This document shows, piece by piece, positions 1 to 8,334 of a stretch of 64,000 nt of DNA. The position numbers and the translations under genes are program-made. Position 1 is the stretch's first letter. The number at the start of each line of letters is the position of its first letter. This DNA comes from Aquirufa aurantiipilula (GTDB taxonomy: Bacteria; Bacteroidota; Bacteroidia; Cytophagales; Spirosomataceae): NCBI RefSeq assembly GCF_019923745.1, contig NZ_JAANOG010000011.1:1-64000 (forward strand), read 5' to 3'. The notes beneath the pieces are model-generated. The model was not told where the DNA came from, ran no database searches, and saw nothing but the letters and a program-made list of their open reading frames with translations.

Positions 1-81
1 TAAAATAGGCTGATGAAGCTCAACAACGGCTTTCACGCACGAAAGCTTAAACTTGTAGGAATACTTGACTTTTCTTGACAT
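1..81 (-). CDS. IS3-family transposase OrfA, N-terminal 27 residues only (partial)
   Basis: The frame starts with ATG at 81-79 on the minus strand and stays open to the window edge, giving 27 residues that begin MSRKVKYSYKFKLSCVKAVV. The basic, aromatic start followed by a helix of the type KLxxVxxV resembles the first helix of the OrfA helix-turn-helix in IS150-like elements. OrfA would bind the IS ends, with OrfB, made by frameshifting, supplying the DDE catalytic domain outside this window. A strong hairpin (87-116) ends six bases before the start codon, so transcription entering from cca would tend to stop there. The family call rests on a short stretch plus the terminal repeat. Confidence 0.65.
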   Translation of the reverse strand, partial: MSRKVKYSYKFKLSCVKAVVELHQPIL

Positions 82-116
82 AAAAACACCCAAAAAGTTG
101 TCTAACTTTTTGGGTG
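82..116 (-). terminator. hairpin inside the IS end, terminator-like for the cca side
   Basis: CACCCAAAAAGTT (87-99) and AACTTTTTGGGTG (104-116) form a perfect 13-bp stem with a 4-base loop. On the minus strand it is followed by five T residues and then the transposase ATG. It could terminate transcripts from cca and shield the transposase from read-through. Confidence 0.6.
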
Positions 117-136
117 CAGTTCAAAGAGACCTTTTT

Positions 137-1582
137 TTATGCTAAATCAGCAAGACTAATATGAGGACTCAGACCGAGTTTCTTTCCTTCTTCCAGCATA
201 AATTCCCAAGCCGAGGCTAAATCATTTTTTACTTGGCCTTCTAAAATAGCTTCTCGAATAGCCACTTTAATTAATCCAATCTCTTTCCCTGGACCAATAT
301 CAAAAACTTGCATGATAATCTCCCCAGAAATTATGGGTTGAAAATTTCGTAATGAGTCCTTTTCCTCTACCTCTTTTAATTTCTCTTCTACCTTATCAAA
401 ATTCTTTAAATACCTCTTTACTTTATCCCCATTTTTGGAAGTGATATCTGCTCGACACAATGTCATTAAGGCTTCTAACTCTTCTCCTGCCTCAAATAAT
501 AGTCGACGTAAGGCTGCATCAGTAATTTCTTCTTTAGACAAAGCTATGGGCCTTAAATGCAAACGAACTAGCTTTTGAACTAATTTCATTTTCTCATTCA
601 GTGGCAACTTTAATCGCTTGAAAATGGACGGAACCTGCCTTGCTCCCATTTCTTCATGTCCATGGAAAGTCCATCCTTTTTTCGGATCAAAGCGCTTGGT
701 AGCAGGTTTAGCTATATCGTGTAAAATAGCTGCCCAGCGCCACCATAAGTCATCGGTATGTTGAGAAATATTATCTAATACCTGCAGGGTGTGATAAAAA
801 TTATCTTTATGCCCTTTTCCTTCTTCAGTATCTACTCCTTTTAACTTTACAAATTCAGGAAAAATGATGGGCAAAATTCCACATGCATCAAGTAGCAAAA
901 ATCCATAAGAAGGTTTTCTGCAAAGAATAATCTTGTTTAGTTCCTCTGATATACGCTCCATGGAAATTATTTCCAAGCGCCCATTCTCTACTTGAAGTGC
1001 TTCAAAAGTAGTTGGAAATATATCAAAGCCTAACTGAGCCGCAAAACGAACAGCTCGCATCATGCGCAGAGGATCATCGGAAAAGGTAATACCCGGTTCC
1101 AAAGGTGTACGTAATATTCGAGCTTCTAGGTCTTTTATTCCATCAAATGGATCTAAAAGTTTACCCCAATGGGCTGAATTAAGCTGTACTGCCATGGCAT
1201 TGATGGTAAAATCTCTTCGATTTTGATCATCCTCCAAGCTTCCTTCTTCTACAATGGGTTTTCTAGAATCACGTTGGTAAGATTCTTTTCTTGCTCCAAC
1301 AAATTCTAAATCCCAGTCGTCCACCTTCAACATGGCTGTTCCAAAGTTCTTAAAAACAGAAACCTGATGTTCTGGCAAATTAAATTCACGAGCCACTTCT
1401 TCCGCCAATGCAATGCCTGAGCCTATGCAAACCACATCAATGTCCTTCTTACTATCTCTTCCTAAAATGGCATCTCTTACATATCCCCCAATGACATAGG
1501 CATCCAATCCCAAACGGTCAGCAGCTGCTCCAATCTTGAAAAAAATCGGATTCTCAATAATTTCCTTTCCCGTTTTTATCAT
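137..1582 (-). CDS. cca: CCA tRNA nucleotidyltransferase with HD domain
   Basis: A class II nucleotidyltransferase that adds or repairs the 3' CCA of tRNAs. The head domain carries GGYVRD (residues 32-37) and DIDVV (47-51, the metal-binding DxD), then RRDFTINAMA, the typical family motif. A neck and body region follows, with an HD-type hydrolase motif (HDIAKP, near residue 290) in the C-terminal half. Length (481 aa) suits the HD-containing bacterial forms. Its start overlaps the stop of the next upstream minus-strand gene by 4 bases (1579-1582), so the two are probably cotranscribed from the gap at 2146-2252. An insertion sequence lies immediately downstream. CCA addition versus poly(A) polymerase activity cannot be separated by eye; the CCA role is favoured because no second family member is in view. 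Confidence 0.9.
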   Translation of the reverse strand: MIKTGKEIIENPIFFKIGAAADRLGLDAYVIGGYVRDAILGRDSKKDIDVVCIGSGIALAEEVAREFNLPEHQVSVFKNFGTAMLKVDDWDLEFVGARKESYQRDSRKPIVEEGSLEDDQNRRDFTINAMAVQLNSAHWGKLLDPFDGIKDLEARILRTPLEPGITFSDDPLRMMRAVRFAAQLGFDIFPTTFEALQVENGRLEIISMERISEELNKIILCRKPSYGFLLLDACGILPIIFPEFVKLKGVDTEEGKGHKDNFYHTLQVLDNISQHTDDLWWRWAAILHDIAKPATKRFDPKKGWTFHGHEEMGARQVPSIFKRLKLPLNEKMKLVQKLVRLHLRPIALSKEEITDAALRRLLFEAGEELEALMTLCRADITSKNGDKVKRYLKNFDKVEEKLKEVEEKDSLRNFQPIISGEIIMQVFDIGPGKEIGLIKVAIREAILEGQVKNDLASAWEFMLEEGKKLGLSPHISLADLA

Positions 1583-2145
1583 GGACGAATCATCGTATAA
1601 TCACCATTCAGGCCTAATTTGACAATTTTAGATGCCTTAGCTTTTCCTTTAGGAGGATTGGGGTTTTGTAAAATATAATCTACCCCATCTTTAATAATTG
1701 GTGAAACAGTTTCAAAATTTTCTGGTGAAGGTTCTCCAGAAATATTCGCTGAAGTGGAAACAATCGCTCTCTGGTATCGATAAACAAGACCTTTACAAAA
1801 CTCATCTTTCACTAAACGAATAGCAATGGTTCCCTCAGGTCCTAAGACGTATTTACTTACATTTTTACCTTTAGGATAAATGACAGTTAAAGGATCTTCC
1901 GCAAAATCGACTAAGTCCCAGGCTATATCAGGCACTTGTTCTACATATTCATTTAATTGCTCAATCTTGGAAATAAGCAAAATTAGACCTTTGTTTTCAG
2001 GTCTTTGTTTGATGTCAAACAATTTCTCAATGGACGCATCCATTCGGGCATCACATCCCAAACCCCAGATGGTATCACTAGGATATAAGAGTACGCCTCC
2101 AGATTTTAATGATTTTAACGCGTCGTCGTAAATGGACTGTATCAT
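1579..2145 (-). CDS. L-threonylcarbamoyladenylate synthase (Sua5/YciO/YrdC family)
   Basis: It makes threonylcarbamoyl-AMP from threonine, bicarbonate and ATP, the first step of the t6A modification at position 37 of ANN-decoding tRNAs. Visible family motifs are LLYPSDTIWGLGCDA near residue 20, KQRPENKGL near 46, and STSANISGEPSP near 130. At 188 aa it is a stand-alone YrdC domain without the Sua5 C-terminal extension, so TsaC-like rather than full Sua5. A YciO-type paralogue of unknown role is possible. It is translationally coupled to cca by a 4-base overlap, which groups two tRNA-maturation functions. Confidence 0.87.
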   Translation of the reverse strand: MIQSIYDDALKSLKSGGVLLYPSDTIWGLGCDARMDASIEKLFDIKQRPENKGLILLISKIEQLNEYVEQVPDIAWDLVDFAEDPLTVIYPKGKNVSKYVLGPEGTIAIRLVKDEFCKGLVYRYQRAIVSTSANISGEPSPENFETVSPIIKDGVDYILQNPNPPKGKAKASKIVKLGLNGDYTMIRP

Positions 2146-2149
2146 AACA

Positions 2150-2157
2150 CAAAGGTA
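2150..2157 (-). promoter_or_regulatory. TAnnTTTG -7 box very close to the threonylcarbamoyladenylate synthase start
   Basis: Minus-strand TACCTTTG matches the Bacteroidota -7 consensus and ends only 4 bases before the ATG. If used, transcription would start at or near the start codon, giving a leaderless message. No well-spaced -33 TTTG is evident. Confidence 0.3.
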
Positions 2158-2210
2158 AAGATTAATTCCTCTTTTATTAAGTCAAGAATCAATGTTTAGC
2201 TTGAATTGGC

Positions 2211-2218
2211 TACCTTTG
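2211..2218 (+). promoter_or_regulatory. probable argS promoter, -7 box
   Basis: TACCTTTG matches the Bacteroidota -7 consensus TAnnTTTG and lies 34 bases upstream of the argS ATG. The -33 element is weak. Confidence 0.45.
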
Positions 2219-2252
2219 CAAACATTTTAATCACAATTTCTTAGTCTTTGGT

Positions 2253-4040
2253 ATGTCGATTATACAAGTACAACTCATTGCAAGTATTCAAGCTGGTTTA
2301 AGTTCTTTATTTCACATAGAGGAAAATGACTTAAGTCTTCAAGAAACTAAAAAGGAATTTGAAGGAGCTTATACTTTTGTTGTCTTTCCTTATACCAAAA
2401 GGGCTGCTAAGGCTCCAGCCCAAATTGCTCAAGCTTTGGGTGATTATTTATTAGAAAATAATCCACAACTAGTTAAGGCTTATCAAGTAGTTCAAGGATT
2501 CTTAAATATTTCCTTGCACGATTCTGTTTGGTATGGTTTATTACAAGAAATAGCCTCGGACGATTCAGCTTTTCAGTTGGATCCCAAAAATGAAAAAATT
2601 GTTATTGAGTACTCTTCTCCCAATACCAACAAGCCCCTTCATTTAGGCCATCTAAGAAATAATTTTCTAGGTTATTCGGTAGCTCAAATACTGAAAGCAG
2701 GAGGTTATGAGGTAATTAAAACAAACTTAGTTAATGATAGAGGCATACATATTTGTAAGTCCATGTTGGCCTATCAATTATTTGGAAATGGGGAAACTCC
2801 TAGTTCAAGTGGATTAAAAGGTGACCATTTGGTAGGCAAATACTATGTAGCCTTTGATAAGGCTTATAAATCAGAAATTGAACAATTAGTTTCTACTGGT
2901 GTTGATCCTGAAAAAGCCAAAGCTCAAGCACCCATTATGTTACAAGCTCAGGCTATGTTATTGGCTTGGGAACAAGGAGAACCTGCCGTTATTCAATTAT
3001 GGGAAACCATGAACGCCTGGGTATTGGAGGGTTTTGCGGCTAGTTATAATCAAATGGGGGTAGATTTTGATAAAATTTATCGTGAATCCAATACGTATTT
3101 ATTAGGTAAAAAATTAGTAGATGAAGGTTTATCTCAAGGTGTTTTTTACCAAAAACCTGATGGATCTGTTTGGATTAATTTGGAGGATGAGGGCTTGGAT
3201 GAAAAATTAGTCTTAAGAAAGGATGGGACTTCGGTTTACATCACTCAAGATATGGGTACAGCCCAATTGAAATATGAAGACTTTGGAGCTCAGCAGTCAA
3301 TTTATGTCGTAGGTAATGAGCAAGATTACCATTTTGAAGTCTTATTCCATATTTTAAAGAAACTGAATAAACCATTCTCTTTGGGGAACTATCACCTTTC
3401 TTATGGTATGGTGGATTTACCAAGCGGTAAAATGAAATCGAGAGAAGGAACAGTTGTAGATGCGGATGACCTAATGCAGGAAATGGTGGATACTGCTAGA
3501 GAAAGAACATTGGAATTAGGGAAAATTGAAGGATTCACAGAAGAAGAATCCAATCAATTATTTCAGCAATTGGGCATGGGAGCATTAAAATACTTCTTAT
3601 TGAAAGTAGACCCTAAAAAACGTATGTTATTCAATCCTGAGGAATCCATTGATTTCCAAGGAAATACAGGGCCATTTATCCAATATACACACACAAGAAT
3701 TTGCTCTATCCGTAGAAAAGCCATAGAAAAAGGCTATCCACTTAATGGAGAAACTCAATCGAAAATATCCTTTGCCGAATCGGAAAGAGAATTAATATTT
3801 TTGTTGGGAACTTACAAAAGCAAATTGGCAGAAGCATGTGAGAATTTCTCCCCATCAATAATTGCTCAATATTCTTTTGATTTAGCTAAACAATTCAATA
3901 AATTTTACAATGAATTGACCATCTTAAATGAAGAAAACGAGGAGATTAGAACAATTCGACTTACCTTGGCAGACTTAACAGGCAAAACAATTCAGCACGC
4001 AACTTCGTTATTGGGGATAGTTTCACCTGAACGAATGTAA
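2253..4040 (+). CDS. argS: arginyl-tRNA synthetase
   Basis: A class I aminoacyl-tRNA synthetase that charges tRNA-Arg in the cytoplasm. The N-terminal tRNA-recognition domain covers roughly residues 1-110. The class I signature appears as HLGH (130-133) within NTNKPLHLGHLRNN. The KMSKS-like loop is GKMKSREG near residue 393, typical of ArgRS. A DALR anticodon-binding domain occupies the C-terminal 120 residues, beginning after GNTGPFIQYTH. Length (595 aa) is standard for Bacteroidota. The ATG at 2253 is preceded by a TAnnTTTG box, and the upstream gene is divergent. Confidence 0.95.
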   Translation: MSIIQVQLIASIQAGLSSLFHIEENDLSLQETKKEFEGAYTFVVFPYTKRAAKAPAQIAQALGDYLLENNPQLVKAYQVVQGFLNISLHDSVWYGLLQEIASDDSAFQLDPKNEKIVIEYSSPNTNKPLHLGHLRNNFLGYSVAQILKAGGYEVIKTNLVNDRGIHICKSMLAYQLFGNGETPSSSGLKGDHLVGKYYVAFDKAYKSEIEQLVSTGVDPEKAKAQAPIMLQAQAMLLAWEQGEPAVIQLWETMNAWVLEGFAASYNQMGVDFDKIYRESNTYLLGKKLVDEGLSQGVFYQKPDGSVWINLEDEGLDEKLVLRKDGTSVYITQDMGTAQLKYEDFGAQQSIYVVGNEQDYHFEVLFHILKKLNKPFSLGNYHLSYGMVDLPSGKMKSREGTVVDADDLMQEMVDTARERTLELGKIEGFTEEESNQLFQQLGMGALKYFLLKVDPKKRMLFNPEESIDFQGNTGPFIQYTHTRICSIRRKAIEKGYPLNGETQSKISFAESERELIFLLGTYKSKLAEACENFSPSIIAQYSFDLAKQFNKFYNELTILNEENEEIRTIRLTLADLTGKTIQHATSLLGIVSPERM

Positions 4041-4041
4041 C

Positions 4042-4668
4042 ATGAAACGAATCTTAACTTTCTCACTTATATTAATCACTGTCGTTATGCTAGTAAATAT
4101 TGTAAAAATTGGATCCTTATTAACGGCTCTAACATTGCCGTTTACACAAAACACCATTTTAAATCGCCCAGAAAACGTGGAAACTGTTGTTGCAGCACCG
4201 AACTTTCATAATTTTAAAATGAAAGGAATTGATGGAAAGGTTATTGACTTTAGCCAATTCAAAGGAAAGAAAGTTGTCGTATTAAATACGGCTTCTAAAT
4301 GTGGATATACACCACAGTATGCAGATTGGGAGAAATTCCACCAAGCAAACAAAGATGTAGTTATTTTAGGTTTTCCTGCCAATGAATTTGGTGGTCAAGA
4401 ACCAGGTAGCAATGAGGAAATTGCCAGCTTTTGCCAAAAAAATTACGGAGTTAGTTTCCAGATGATGGAGAAAGTCGTAGTGAAAGGCGATGGTAAGTGT
4501 GATTTATACAAATGGCTTACAGATAAAAAAGGAAACGGTTGGAATGAAAAAGAACCAAGCTGGAATTTTTGCAAGTATGTCATCAACGAAAAAGGTGAAT
4601 TAGTCAACTTTTTCGCATCAGCTATCAAACCTTCGAGCCCAGAATTTCTCCAAGCTTTAGCGAAATAA
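4042..4668 (+). CDS. glutathione peroxidase family thiol peroxidase, membrane-anchored or exported
   Basis: It reduces hydroperoxides; in bacteria this family usually uses thioredoxin rather than glutathione. The catalytic motif NTASKCGYTPQY gives the peroxidatic Cys at residue 87. FPANEFGGQEPG supplies the active-site Gln (119) and WNFCKYV the Trp/Asn pair. CxxC-independent GPx proteins are about 160 aa; this one has about 50 extra N-terminal residues with a hydrophobic segment (about 4-35), suggesting a signal anchor and periplasmic location. It begins one base after the argS stop, so it is probably cotranscribed, and ends at a clear hairpin (4681-4707). Confidence 0.85.
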   Translation: MKRILTFSLILITVVMLVNIVKIGSLLTALTLPFTQNTILNRPENVETVVAAPNFHNFKMKGIDGKVIDFSQFKGKKVVVLNTASKCGYTPQYADWEKFHQANKDVVILGFPANEFGGQEPGSNEEIASFCQKNYGVSFQMMEKVVVKGDGKCDLYKWLTDKKGNGWNEKEPSWNFCKYVINEKGELVNFFASAIKPSSPEFLQALAK

Positions 4669-4680
4669 TCATTTTCTTAC

Positions 4681-4716
4681 ATCCCTGAATTCACAAAATT
4701 CAGGGATGTTTGTTTC
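4681..4716 (+). terminator. rho-independent terminator after the peroxidase gene
   Basis: ATCCCTGAATT (4681-4691) and AATTCAGGGAT (4697-4707) form a perfect 11-bp stem with a 5-base loop, followed by GTTTGTTTC. The ATG at 4706 lies inside this stem, which argues against it as the menA start. Confidence 0.75.
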
Positions 4717-4732
4717 TAATAAATACAAGCAT

Positions 4733-5647
4733 ATGAATCGTTGGGTAGAAGCCGCCAGGCCCCGCACATTACCTCTGGCCATAGCCAGTACCATTTTAGG
4801 TAATATTTTAGCCTATGTGGATGGCCACTTTCAATGGACTATTGGCGCCTTAGCTATTCTAACTACCCTCCTACTTCAAATTTTATCCAATTTTGCCAAT
4901 GATTTGGGTGATACTCAAAATGGCATAGACAATGCCGATAGAAAAGTAGCCTTACGAGCCGTTCAGACAGGTGCTATCAGTCCGACTGAAATGAAAAATG
5001 CTGTATACCTAAGTGCACTTTTAGCATTCATTTCAGGAATTAGTTTATTGTTTACTAGCCTTCAAACGGCCCCCTTGGAAATCATTCTTGGCTTTTTAGT
5101 TGTAGGACTTTTGGCCATCGGTGCTGCCATTGCGTATACCGTTGGTAAAAGACCTTATGGATATATGGGATTGGGGGACCTCTCTGTTTTCATTTTTTTT
5201 GGCTTAGTAGGTACAGTAGGCGTTTATTTTTTACAAACTTTGGAATTCAAATTAGCCACATTTTTGCCTGCTGCTGGATGTGGATTTATGTCTGTTGCTG
5301 TATTGAATTTGAATAATTTAAGGGATTTAGAAAATGATAAAAAACAAGGAAAATTATCCATTCCCGTTCGAATTGGTAAAACAGCCGGATTTTTATATCA
5401 AAAGTTTTTATACATTCTAAGCATCTTAAGTTTTGGTATATATCCCATGATGAATTTTGGGGTTCCTCCTACTTTTCTTCAAAACTCCAGTATGTTAGCG
5501 GCCTATATTCCCATTGCACTATTAGCCAACAAATTACAACCCAATTTAACTCCTGCTCAAATAGATCCTTATTTGAAAAAAACGGCTTTGATAACCTTAT
5601 GGCTTATTTTGGTATTTGGCTTTACACAAATTTTTCTTAGCGAGTGA
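4733..5647 (+). CDS. menA: 1,4-dihydroxy-2-naphthoate polyprenyltransferase
   Basis: A UbiA-family membrane prenyltransferase that attaches the isoprenoid tail to DHNA in menaquinone synthesis. The first aspartate-rich motif is NDLGDTQNGID and the second is DLENDKKQGK; both are characteristic of MenA. About eight hydrophobic segments span the 304 residues. I chose the ATG at 4733 (MNRWVEAARPRTLPL) because family members begin at this point and the in-frame ATG at 4706 lies in the preceding terminator stem. No other men genes are adjacent, so this is an isolated menaquinone gene. Confidence 0.9.
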   Translation: MNRWVEAARPRTLPLAIASTILGNILAYVDGHFQWTIGALAILTTLLLQILSNFANDLGDTQNGIDNADRKVALRAVQTGAISPTEMKNAVYLSALLAFISGISLLFTSLQTAPLEIILGFLVVGLLAIGAAIAYTVGKRPYGYMGLGDLSVFIFFGLVGTVGVYFLQTLEFKLATFLPAAGCGFMSVAVLNLNNLRDLENDKKQGKLSIPVRIGKTAGFLYQKFLYILSILSFGIYPMMNFGVPPTFLQNSSMLAAYIPIALLANKLQPNLTPAQIDPYLKKTALITLWLILVFGFTQIFLSE

Positions 5648-5684
5648 TTTCCCTTATTTTTACACCATAAATAGACATTAAAAC

Positions 5685-7031
5685 ATGAAGTGGACTTCTC
5701 TGGCTTTTGCCTGCTTGCTTATTTTTTCTAATTCCATACTGGCCCAAGATGCTGTTAATTACATGGAGTTAGGCTTAACTCAAAATAAAACAGGTAATTA
5801 TGCCGAAGCTCTCCGCAACTTCAGTATTGAAATTGAGAAAAACACAGCCAATCCGAATCCAGTTGCCTTTTATAACCGTGGATTTGCGAAGTATAACCTA
5901 AAAGATTTTCGTGGGGCAATCTTAGATTTCGAAAAAGCGATTGAATTAAAATCAACTTACTATGAAGCATTTATTGCTCGTGGTCAGAGTTATAGTAAGC
6001 AAGACAATCACAAAATTGCTATTCAAGACTACAACGAAGCGATTCGTTTAAATCCCTTGGAGGCAACCGCTTACTATTCCCGAGGATTATCAAAAAGCAA
6101 ATTAGAAAACTACCGTGGTGGTTTATCCGACTTCAACAAATCCTTGGAATTAAATCCTGAATATGCTCCGTGCTTGGCCGCTAGAGGGGATTGCAAAGTG
6201 AAATTAGGGGAATACGCTAGCAGTATTGAAGATTACAGCAAGGCCATTGAAATAAGTCCAAAAAGATCTACCTATTATTCTGGAAGAGGATTTGCCAAAA
6301 TGAAACTGAATGATTTTGCCAATGCCTTAAAGGATTTTAATGAGGCTTTAAAAATCAGTCCGGATGAGGCCAATGATTGGTATTATTCAGGATTTTGTAA
6401 AACTCAATTGGAAAATTTCAGAGGAGAAAATGGTGAAAAAGGAGCTTTAGAAGATTTCAACAAAGCTTTAGAATTAGAACCATCCAAAGTAGAGGCATTT
6501 TACGGAAGAGGATTTGTTAAATCTAAATTAGGAGATCAACGAGGTGCTATTGAGGATTATACCAAAGCTGTGGACATGGGAAATTTAGATAATGCTAAAA
6601 TTCTATATACCGCAAAAATGAATAAGGCGGTATTGGATGAATTACGAAATTCGGTTCAAGATAAAATCAAAATTGCAGAATTCACAACTGAAAGGGCTGA
6701 AATTTATTTCAATCGAGGATTGGCAAAATCAAAGTCAGGCGATCCCAAACAAGCGATGGAAGATTACAATCGAGCCATTTCTTTGAATCCTATTTATGCA
6801 GATGCGTATTTCATGAGGGCAATGGCCAAATCCAATGTTGGAGATCAGCGCAGTGCTATTCAAGATTGTAGTAATGCCATCAAATTGAATGCCAAATACG
6901 CTGAAGCTTATTTTGTCAGAGGTATAATCAAATTAGCATTAGCTGATACCACCGGATGCTTGGATTTAAGTAAAGCAGGAGAATTAGGATACAATCCTTC
7001 CTTCCAAGTAATCCGAGATTTCTGTAACTAA
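5685..7031 (+). CDS. secreted tetratricopeptide-repeat protein
   Basis: A signal peptide (MKWTSLAFACLLIFSNSILAQ) is followed by about ten TPR units of 34 residues from about residue 25 to the end. Repeats such as YNRGFAKYNLKDFRGAILDFEKAI and AYYSRGLSKSKLENYRGGLSDFNKSL have the G8/A20/F24-type TPR pattern. No catalytic domain is seen, so it is likely a periplasmic scaffold. The repeat order is interrupted near residues 300-330 by a less regular segment. The downstream gene converges, with its stop two bases away. Function is unknown beyond protein binding. Confidence 0.75.
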   Translation: MKWTSLAFACLLIFSNSILAQDAVNYMELGLTQNKTGNYAEALRNFSIEIEKNTANPNPVAFYNRGFAKYNLKDFRGAILDFEKAIELKSTYYEAFIARGQSYSKQDNHKIAIQDYNEAIRLNPLEATAYYSRGLSKSKLENYRGGLSDFNKSLELNPEYAPCLAARGDCKVKLGEYASSIEDYSKAIEISPKRSTYYSGRGFAKMKLNDFANALKDFNEALKISPDEANDWYYSGFCKTQLENFRGENGEKGALEDFNKALELEPSKVEAFYGRGFVKSKLGDQRGAIEDYTKAVDMGNLDNAKILYTAKMNKAVLDELRNSVQDKIKIAEFTTERAEIYFNRGLAKSKSGDPKQAMEDYNRAISLNPIYADAYFMRAMAKSNVGDQRSAIQDCSNAIKLNAKYAEAYFVRGIIKLALADTTGCLDLSKAGELGYNPSFQVIRDFCN

Positions 7032-7032
7032 T

Positions 7033-7806
7033 TTATTCGAAACGTAAGTGTTTTACGGATTCTCCAGAAGAAGCTAACTCTTCCAAAGCGTCTATGCCTA
7101 TTTGAAGGTGTAGATTCACATAGTTATCAGTTACTTTTTTATCGCTAGCATCCGTTTTTACACCATCGGGAGTCATTGGATTATCAGATACTAAAAGCAA
7201 AGCTCCACGTGGTATTTTATTGACAAATCCCACCGTAAAAATCGTTGCCGTCTCCATGTCGATGCACATAGCACGGATGTCTGACAAATACTTTTTAAAC
7301 TCTTCATCGTGCTCCCAAACCCGACGGTTCGTTGTATAAATTAAGCCTGTCCAATAATCTTTTTCATGTTTTTTAATCATGGAAGACACGGAACGCTGTA
7401 AACGGAAAGAGGGTAATGCTGGGATTTCTTTGGGCATATATTCATCCGATGTTCCTTCTCCCCTAACGGCGGCAATAGGCAAGATTAAATCACCCAATGC
7501 TAGGTTCTTTTTAAGTCCACCACATTTTCCTAAAAACAATACAGCTTTAGGAGAAATGGCAGAAAGAATATCCATCACTGTTGCTGCCATGGGTGAACCC
7601 ATACCAAAATTGATAATGGTGATGTTATCGGCGGTAGCGGTTTGCATAGGACGATCTTGTCCTAAAATTTCTACGTCAAATTTTTGGGCAAACATGTCCA
7701 CGTAATTCTTGAAATTGGTTAATAAAATGTATTGACCAAATTTTTCCAATGGTGTACCTGTGTAGCGGGGTAACCAATTTTGTACAATTTCTTCTTTAGT
7801 TTTCAT
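7033..7806 (-). CDS. amn: AMP nucleosidase (phosphorylase-fold, short form)
   Basis: It hydrolyses AMP to adenine and ribose 5-phosphate, adjusting adenylate pools. The protein has the purine nucleoside phosphorylase fold: FGMGSPMAATVMD around residue 70, LGKCGGLK near 92, the MCIDMETATIF ribose-binding Met-Glu motif near 180, and LLVSDNPM with the catalytic Asp near 210. At 257 aa it lacks the long N-terminal domain of E. coli Amn, as in Bacteroidota forms. A plain nucleoside phosphorylase is the alternative. It is monocistronic, divergent from the HsdR-N gene across a 66-base gap that contains an inverted repeat. Confidence 0.8.
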   Translation of the reverse strand: MKTKEEIVQNWLPRYTGTPLEKFGQYILLTNFKNYVDMFAQKFDVEILGQDRPMQTATADNITIINFGMGSPMAATVMDILSAISPKAVLFLGKCGGLKKNLALGDLILPIAAVRGEGTSDEYMPKEIPALPSFRLQRSVSSMIKKHEKDYWTGLIYTTNRRVWEHDEEFKKYLSDIRAMCIDMETATIFTVGFVNKIPRGALLLVSDNPMTPDGVKTDASDKKVTDNYVNLHLQIGIDALEELASSGESVKHLRFE

Positions 7807-7827
7807 GAAAAGATAAAGTTCGTGATG

Positions 7828-7853
7828 AAATTAATCTACAAATAGATTAATTT
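7828..7853. promoter_or_regulatory. inverted repeat in the divergent gap upstream of amn
   Basis: AAATTAATCT (7828-7837) and AGATTAATTT (7844-7853) are perfect arms around a 6-base spacer. The position between two divergent starts suits an operator, but A/T richness makes chance occurrence plausible. Confidence 0.35.
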
Positions 7854-7872
7854 AGAGTTTGTGTAATGGCCC

Positions 7873-8334
7873 ATGATGCAACCGATAGCTGACCTGACGC
7901 TCCAATTTCCCCCTTATGATTACAAATTAAAAAAAAAGGATGGAAAACTCTATATTTTTGACCCTATCGCCAAAAAATATAGATTGCTTTCTCCAGAGGA
8001 ATGGGTCCGTCAACATTGTTTGCAGTACATTACGAGTCATTTACATTACCCGAGTGCCATGATTCAAATTGAAGGAGGCATTAGTGTCAATCAATTACAA
8101 AGGAGAAGTGATATTCAAATTTTTGCCAAAGATGGAAGTGTGTTTATGATCATTGAATGTAAAGCTCCACATGTGAAACTAACTAATGTTACATGGCAAC
8201 AGATTAGTCAATATCAAAAGCAAATTAATTCCAAGTTCTTAGTACTTACCAATGGACTGGAAACAAGATTATTAGAAATCGATTTATTACACCAAAAAAC
8301 GAATACATTAACAGAATTCCCTATTTATTCATGA
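7873..8334 (+). CDS. solo HsdR N-terminal-like nuclease domain protein
   Basis: A 153-residue protein of the type found at the N-terminus of type I restriction R subunits (HSDR_N_2-like). The PD-(D/E)xK core is visible as RRSDIQIF (Asp80) followed by FMIIECKAP (Glu95, Lys97), with a Gln in the following helix (WQQISQYQKQIN). No helicase, HsdM or HsdS is nearby, so it is not part of a restriction system here. The role is unknown; DNA repair or nucleic-acid processing is a guess. The last 4 bases overlap the PafA gene start (8331-8334), which suggests translational coupling. Confidence 0.75.
   Translation: MMQPIADLTLQFPPYDYKLKKKDGKLYIFDPIAKKYRLLSPEEWVRQHCLQYITSHLHYPSAMIQIEGGISVNQLQRRSDIQIFAKDGSVFMIIECKAPHVKLTNVTWQQISQYQKQINSKFLVLTNGLETRLLEIDLLHQKTNTLTEFPIYS

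Larger units (their letters stand above)
1..123 (-). mobile_element. terminus of an IS3-family (IS150-group) insertion sequence, runs off the left edge
   Basis: Read on the minus strand from position 123, the sequence begins TGAACTGCACCCA and continues with AAAAGTTAGAC. This resembles the left end of E. coli IS150 as I recall it (TGTACTGCACCCA...GTTGGAC). About 40 bases further in, at position 81, an ATG opens a frame whose product looks like an IS3-group OrfA. The boundary at 123 is inferred from the terminal-repeat match; only one end is visible, so no target-site duplication can be checked. The element lies 13 bases beyond the cca stop codon, so the insertion left cca intact. Codon use in the visible coding part (CTT, TCG, GTG) is less A/T-biased than in neighbouring genes. 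Confidence 0.72.

Noticed and set aside
4706-4732. menA start at the ATG at 4706
   Set aside because: That ATG lies inside the perfect terminator stem of the preceding gene, and the family alignment begins at the ATG at 4733.
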